A stretch of DNA of 23,757 nt, taken from NCBI RefSeq assembly GCF_000719475.1, contig NZ_JOGO01000084.1, forward strand, positions 1 through 23,757, read 5' to 3'. The DNA comes from Streptomyces sp. NRRL F-5630 (GTDB taxonomy: Bacteria > Actinomycetota > Actinomycetes > Streptomycetales > Streptomycetaceae). The position numbers were made by a program, and so were the translations under genes. Numbering within the stretch: the stretch's first letter is position 1; each line of letters starts with the position of its first letter. This document shows positions 20,148 through 23,757 of the stretch, piece after piece. Below the pieces are notes generated by a model. The model saw only the letters and a list, made by a program, of their open reading frames with translations, made no database searches and had not been told where the DNA came from.

Positions 20148-20278
20148 GCCGCACATCGTCGCATGTCGGGGGCCGTTCCTCCGAATGGCCCCACCGGCGC
20201 TGCGCTCGGGTGTCCCCTTTCACCCGCACGAGTGAGTCTCGGCGCTCCTGCCGGGCTCTACACGAGGTGTCGGTACGA

Positions 20279-20334
20279 CGGCGGAGGCCGCACCGCCCGG
20301 TACGCGTGGCGTCCGGGTGGTGCGGCCTCCGCCG
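20279..20334 (-). terminator. Very long hairpin terminator after the nucleotidyltransferase gene
   Basis: CGGCGGAGGCCGCACC (20279-20294) pairs exactly with 20319-20334, and the stem continues inward through CCCGG (20296-20300) with CCGGG (20313-20317) plus one wobble pair. The total is about 22 bp around a 12-base loop. It begins nine bases after the stop at 20343 and separates the pgsA-nucleotidyltransferase unit from the DUF881 cassette. Confidence 0.85.
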
Positions 20335-20342
20335 GGTGCGGC

Positions 20343-22838
20343 TCAGCGTCCCGCGCTGTCCACGACGCTCGCCCACTCGTCGAGCAGGGCCTGCGCCGAC
20401 TCGTCGTCGGGGCCCTCGGCCCACAGGTGGGTGACCGCCTCGGCCGGGTCGGGGAGGACCATGACCCAGCGTCCGTCGGACTCGACGACGCGTACCCCGT
20501 CGGTCACGTCGACGGAACGCCCGGCGGCGGCCTCGACGACGGTCCGCATGACGAGGCCCTTGACCGCCCACGGCGTGGCGAGGTCCCGCTTGAGGACGTG
20601 GGCCCGGGGGATGCGCGCGTCGATCTGGCTCAGGGTGAGCTGGGTGCGGGCGACGAGTCCGATGAGCCGTACGAAGGCGGCGGTGCCGTCGAAGACGCTG
20701 CTGAACTCGGGGATGATGAAGCCGCCCCGGCCGTCCCCGCCGAAGATCGAGCCGTCCTCACGGCCCACCCGGGTGAGGTCGTCGGGCGAGGTCATCGTCC
20801 ACTCGACCTGGGTGCCGTGGTAGGCGGCCACCTGTTCGGCGATACGGGTCGTCGTCACCGGGAGCGCGACCCGCCCGCTGCGCCGCTCGGCGGCGACGAG
20901 GTCGAGCATGACGAGCAGTGCCCGGTCGTCCTCGACGATGCGGCCCTTCTCGTCCACGAGCGAGAGCCGCTCCCCCACCGGGTCGAAGCGCACCCCGAAG
21001 GCGGCACCGGCGGAGGCGACGATCTCACCGAGCCGGACCAGCCCCGCGCGCCGGGTGTCGGCGGTCTCGGTGGGCCTGGACTCGTCGAGTCCGGGGTTGA
21101 TGGTGAGCGAGTCGACGCCGAGCTTGCCGAGCAGGCTCGGCAGCACGAGACCGGCACTCCCGTTGGACGCGTCCACGACGACCTTGAGCCCGGATTCGCT
21201 GATGCCGGTGGTGTCGATGTTGCGCAGCAGCGAGCCGGTATAGGAGTCGAAGACGCTGGACGGGAAGTGCAGGTCCCCGATCTCGCCGGGGAAGGCCCTG
21301 CGGTACTCCTGGCGGGCGTAGACGCGGTCGAGCTTGCGCTGGCTGGCCTGGGAGAGGTCGGCCCCGTTCCCGTCGAAGAACATGATGTCGACGGAGTCGG
21401 GCACACCCGGGGTCGTACGGATCATGAGACCGCCCGCGCTCCCGCGCGCGGTCTGCTGGCGGGCGACGGGCAGGGGCACGTTCTCCAGGTCGCGTACGTC
21501 GATGGCGCTCGCCTGGAGCGCGGAGATCACGGCCCGCTTGAGAGCACGGGCGCCCCGGGAGTGGTCGCGCGCCGTGGTGACCGTGGAGCCCTTCTTGAGC
21601 GTGGTGGCGTAGGCACCGGCGAGGCGGACGGCGAGTTCGGGGGTGATCTCGACGTTGAGGATGCCGGAGACGCCGCGGGCGCCGAAGAGGTGCGCCTGGC
21701 CCCGCGACTCCCAGATGACGGAGTTGTTGACGAAGGCGCCGGCCTCGATGGTCTTGAACGGGTAGACCCGCACATTGCCCTGGATGATCGATTCCTCGCC
21801 GACGAGGCACTCGTCGCCGATGACGGCGCCGTCCTCGATGCGGGCGGCCCGCATGATGTCGGTGTTCTTGCCGACGACACAGCCGCGCAGGTTGCTGTGC
21901 TCACCGATGTAGACGTTGTCGTGGAGGACGGCCTTGTGGAGGAAGGCCCCGCTCTTGACGACGACGTTGGAGCCCACCACGGTGTGCTCGCGCAGCTCGG
22001 CGCCGGCCTCGACCTTGGCGTAGTCGCCGATGTAGAGGGGCCCTCGCAGCACCGCGTCCGGGTGGACGTCGGCGCCCTCGGCGACCCAGACGCCGGGGGA
22101 GATCTCGAAGCCGTCCAGTTCGACGTCGACCTTGCCGTCGAGTACGTCGGCCTGAGCCTTGACGTAGCTCTCGTGGGTGCCGACGTCCTCCCAGTAGCCC
22201 TCGGCGATGTAGCCGTAGACCGGCTTGCCTTCCTTCATGAGCTGCGGGAAGACGTCACCCGACCAGTCGACGGAGGTGTCGGCCTCGACGTAGTCGAAGA
22301 CCTCGGGCTCCATGACGTAGATCCCGGTGTTCACCGTGTCCGAGAAGACCTGCCCCCAGGTGGGCTTCTCCAGGAAGCGCTCGACCTTTCCCTCGTCGTC
22401 GACGATGGTGATGCCGAATTCGAGGGGGTTGGGCACCCGGGTGAGACAGACCGTGACGAGGGCGCCTTTTTCCTTGTGGAAATTGATGAGGTCGGTCAGG
22501 TCGAAGTCGGTGAGGGCGTCGCCGGAGATGACGAGAAAAGCGTCGTCCTTGAGAGCGTCTTCGGCGTTCTTCACACTCCCCGCCGTGCCGAGCGGCTTCT
22601 CCTCGTTGGCGTAGCTCAGCTCCATCCCGAGTTCTTCGCCGTCGCCGAAGTAGTTCTTGACCAGCGAGGCCAGGAATTGCACGGTGACGACGGTCTCGGT
22701 GAGACCGTGGCGCTTGAGCAGCCGCAGCACGTGCTCCATGATGGGCCGGTTGGCGACCGGGAGCAGTGGTTTGGGCATGCTGGAGGTCATGGGGCGAAGC
22801 CGGGTACCTTCACCACCGGCCATCACGACGGCCTTCAT
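20343..22838 (-). CDS. Mannose-1-phosphate guanylyltransferase-like protein with degenerate phosphohexomutase domain
   Basis: An 831-residue three-part protein. Residues 1-235 are a sugar-1-phosphate nucleotidyltransferase: [20 protein letters not shown] is the nucleotide loop, with GDALTDFD and [12 protein letters not shown] after it. Residues about 250-370 are a left-handed beta-helix of hexapeptide repeats ([33 protein letters not shown]). Residues about 385-831 have the phosphohexomutase domain order, but the catalytic loop normally reading TASHNP is RTTPGVPD (474-481), and the metal loop DGDxDR is DPVGER (619-624). The mutase activity is therefore probably lost. Annotated relatives are called bifunctional mannose-1-phosphate guanylyltransferase/phosphomannomutase. 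GDP-mannose formation is plausible for the N-terminus, but the nucleotide and sugar are not proven by sequence. Start ATG 22838, with GAGGA at 22850-22854. It follows pgsA by 67 bp and is likely cotranscribed. Confidence 0.92.
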   Translation of the reverse strand: MKAVVMAGGEGTRLRPMTSSMPKPLLPVANRPIMEHVLRLLKRHGLTETVVTVQFLASLVKNYFGDGEELGMELSYANEEKPLGTAGSVKNAEDALKDDAFLVISGDALTDFDLTDLINFHKEKGALVTVCLTRVPNPLEFGITIVDDEGKVERFLEKPTWGQVFSDTVNTGIYVMEPEVFDYVEADTSVDWSGDVFPQLMKEGKPVYGYIAEGYWEDVGTHESYVKAQADVLDGKVDVELDGFEISPGVWVAEGADVHPDAVLRGPLYIGDYAKVEAGAELREHTVVGSNVVVKSGAFLHKAVLHDNVYIGEHSNLRGCVVGKNTDIMRAARIEDGAVIGDECLVGEESIIQGNVRVYPFKTIEAGAFVNNSVIWESRGQAHLFGARGVSGILNVEITPELAVRLAGAYATTLKKGSTVTTARDHSRGARALKRAVISALQASAIDVRDLENVPLPVARQQTARGSAGGLMIRTTPGVPDSVDIMFFDGNGADLSQASQRKLDRVYARQEYRRAFPGEIGDLHFPSSVFDSYTGSLLRNIDTTGISESGLKVVVDASNGSAGLVLPSLLGKLGVDSLTINPGLDESRPTETADTRRAGLVRLGEIVASAGAAFGVRFDPVGERLSLVDEKGRIVEDDRALLVMLDLVAAERRSGRVALPVTTTRIAEQVAAYHGTQVEWTMTSPDDLTRVGREDGSIFGGDGRGGFIIPEFSSVFDGTAAFVRLIGLVARTQLTLSQIDARIPRAHVLKRDLATPWAVKGLVMRTVVEAAAGRSVDVTDGVRVVESDGRWVMVLPDPAEAVTHLWAEGPDDESAQALLDEWASVVDSAGR

Positions 22839-22905
22839 AGCGGGAGTGTCCTCCTCGAAGAGACGGATCGAATACCGACCAGGCCGCCTCTTCAGGAGAA
22901 CGGCT

Positions 22906-23514
22906 TCAGTCGGCCGTGGCCGCCGCCTTGATGACCCGGCGGACCTGCACCACGTACAAGATTCCTGCCCACCAATACAGGGTTGTACCCCATCCTGCGA
23001 ACGCCCATCCGAAAATCGCCGCCAGTGAAGCGAGCCATCCGCTTCCGTCACTGAGCAGCAGCAGCGGGAAGGCGTACATCAGGTTGAACGTAGCCGCCTT
23101 CCCGAGAAAGTTCACCTGGGGAGGCGGGAATCCGTGCTTGCGCAGGATCAGCACCATGACGCCGAGAAGCGCCTCGCGGGCGAGGAGCACGCAGGTGACC
23201 CAGAGCGGCAGAATCTCGCGCCACGTGAGACCGACCAGGGTGGAGAGGATGTAGAGCCGGTCGGCCGCGGGGTCGAGAACCCGGCCGAGGCTGCTGATCT
23301 GGTTCCACCGGCGGGCGAGTTTCCCGTCGAGGTAGTCACTGATCCCGCTCAGCGCGAGTACGAGGAGTGCCCATCCGTCGCTCTGCGGGCCCCCGAACTC
23401 AGGGCGGAGAATCAGCCACAGAAACAGCGGAACGCCGACGAGCCTCGCCGCGCTGAGGATGTTGGGAATGGTGAGTACCCGATCCGTCTGGACCGCGGTC
23501 TCCTGGACCTCCAC
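22906..23514 (-). CDS. pgsA: CDP-alcohol phosphatidyltransferase (PgsA-type)
   Basis: A 202-residue membrane enzyme of the CDP-alcohol phosphatidyltransferase family, which moves the phosphatidyl group from CDP-diacylglycerol to an alcohol. The signature D-G-x2-A-R-x8-G-x3-D-x3-D is intact as [24 protein letters not shown] (shown here by its key residues: DG, AR, G, D, D). About five to six hydrophobic spans are visible. The N-terminus [20 protein letters not shown] is typical of phosphatidylglycerophosphate synthases, and the position corresponds to Rv1822 (pgsA2). Cardiolipin synthase-type members of actinobacteria share the motif, so the acceptor is not certain. The start is GTG 23514 with AGGAGG (23522-23527) seven bases away. 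A TAAAGT at 23555-23560 may be a -10, but no good -35 was found. Confidence 0.9.
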   Translation of the reverse strand: MEVQETAVQTDRVLTIPNILSAARLVGVPLFLWLILRPEFGGPQSDGWALLVLALSGISDYLDGKLARRWNQISSLGRVLDPAADRLYILSTLVGLTWREILPLWVTCVLLAREALLGVMVLILRKHGFPPPQVNFLGKAATFNLMYAFPLLLLSDGSGWLASLAAIFGWAFAGWGTTLYWWAGILYVVQVRRVIKAAATAD

Positions 23515-23642
23515 CCGGGGGCCTCCTGAAGGGAACCGTCAACAGTGCAGCCCGACTTTACCGGGTGGCCAGGACGCCACCGCGCGAGGGGTCCCGGTCG
23601 CGGCGGGGCGGCACAGCGCCGGCCCGCCTCAAAACGCGGAAA

Positions 23643-23671
23643 AGCCCCGCACCATAAAGGTGCGGGGCTTC
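23643..23671 (-). terminator. Terminator of the ribosomal RNA operon
   Basis: AAGCCCCGCACC (23643-23654) and GGTGCGGGGCTT (23660-23671) form a perfect 12-bp stem with a five-base loop. On the minus strand it lies 14 bases after the 5S rRNA end and is followed by TTTTCC, partly shared with the stem. Confidence 0.9.
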
Positions 23672-23684
23672 CCCACAAGAATTG

Positions 23685-23757
23685 TTCGGCGGCGTCCTAC
23701 TCTCCCACAAGGTCCCCCTTGCAGTACCATCGGCGCTTTGAGGCTTAGCTTCCGGGT
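23685..23757 (-). rRNA. rrf: 5S ribosomal RNA, 3' part (cut by the window edge)
   Basis: Read on the minus strand from 23757, the sequence runs ACCCGGAAGCTAAGCC, then GCGCCGATGGTACTGCAAGG, and ends GGGAGAGTAGGACGCCGCCG-AAC. These are the conserved 3' two thirds of actinobacterial 5S rRNA, about 73 of some 117-120 bases. The 5' part and presumably 23S and 16S genes lie beyond the right edge. Confidence 0.95.

Noticed and set aside
19198..20571. 568-codon frame ending in sbp
   Set aside because: Upstream part is a shadow of the DUF881 gene in another frame. Sbp proteins are about 110 residues and the GTGA overlap fixes the start.
19818..22931. Plus-strand frame of 1037 codons opposite the nucleotidyltransferase
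   Set aside because: It is the antisense mirror of real minus-strand genes caused by high GC at third positions; no motif or ribosome-binding site.
23555..23583. pgsA promoter with TAAAGT as -10
   Set aside because: The -35 region (GCGGTG or neighbours) does not match any usual box, so it was not listed as a feature.

Overview
The window is chromosomal DNA from a high-GC actinomycete, almost certainly a Streptomyces. The evidence is very GC-rich codon third positions, frequent GTG starts, several Streptomyces-type proteins (DUF5999, a zinc-ribbon GarA, the long form of ArgG), and a gene order matching the conserved actinobacterial gcvP-dinB-MerR-DUF151-MerR-garA-DUF881-sbp-DUF881-sugar nucleotidyltransferase-pgsA block. 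It reads as core chromosome: I see no transposase, integrase, phage gene, CRISPR array or tRNA.

Left part (1-9200). After the last codons of an unknown gene come a short UvrA-type double ABC ATPase (156-2537), a cluster of degenerate GC-rich interspersed repeats (2546-2857), and a long-type argininosuccinate synthase, argG (2916-4382). The argG promoter carries an ARG-box palindrome and predicts a leaderless mRNA. A strong hairpin ends argG and faces a convergent CPBP-family membrane protein gene (4566-5366, minus). About 650 bp without a convincing gene follow, then a GCS2-family glutamate-cysteine ligase-like gene (6023-7516, minus), an unidentified conserved-looking protein (8073-8669) and a small cysteine-containing DUF5999 protein (8925-9128).

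Middle part (9200-15450). gcvP, the glycine cleavage P-protein (9243-12128, minus), is preceded by a tandem glycine riboswitch (about 12197-12410) and a recognisable promoter, so it should respond to glycine. Diverging from it is a PRC-barrel protein gene. Next are dinB (DNA polymerase IV; 12989-14377, minus), whose promoter looks like the PafBC/RecA-NDp DNA-damage type and again predicts a leaderless mRNA, and a MerR-family regulator (14641-15264, minus) with a clear housekeeping promoter.

Right part (15450-23757), all on the minus strand. In transcription order: end of a ribosomal RNA operon (partial 5S plus terminator), a CDP-alcohol phosphatidyltransferase (pgsA type), a mannose-1-phosphate-guanylyltransferase-like protein fused to a degenerate phosphohexomutase domain, a large hairpin, the DUF881-sbp-DUF881 membrane cassette, garA (FHA regulator of 2-oxoglutarate/glutamate metabolism), a second MerR regulator and the DUF151 nuclease-like protein. 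From memory, the order corresponds to Mycobacterium tuberculosis Rv1822-Rv1832, except that gcvH is absent from the interval while gcvP remains.

The most notable observations are the mutase domain that has lost its catalytic motifs, the dinB promoter together with a C-terminal Tudor/SH3-like extension on Pol IV, the leaderless argG and dinB architectures, the A8 tract at the garA start, and the 30-bp in-frame duplication in the second MerR gene.
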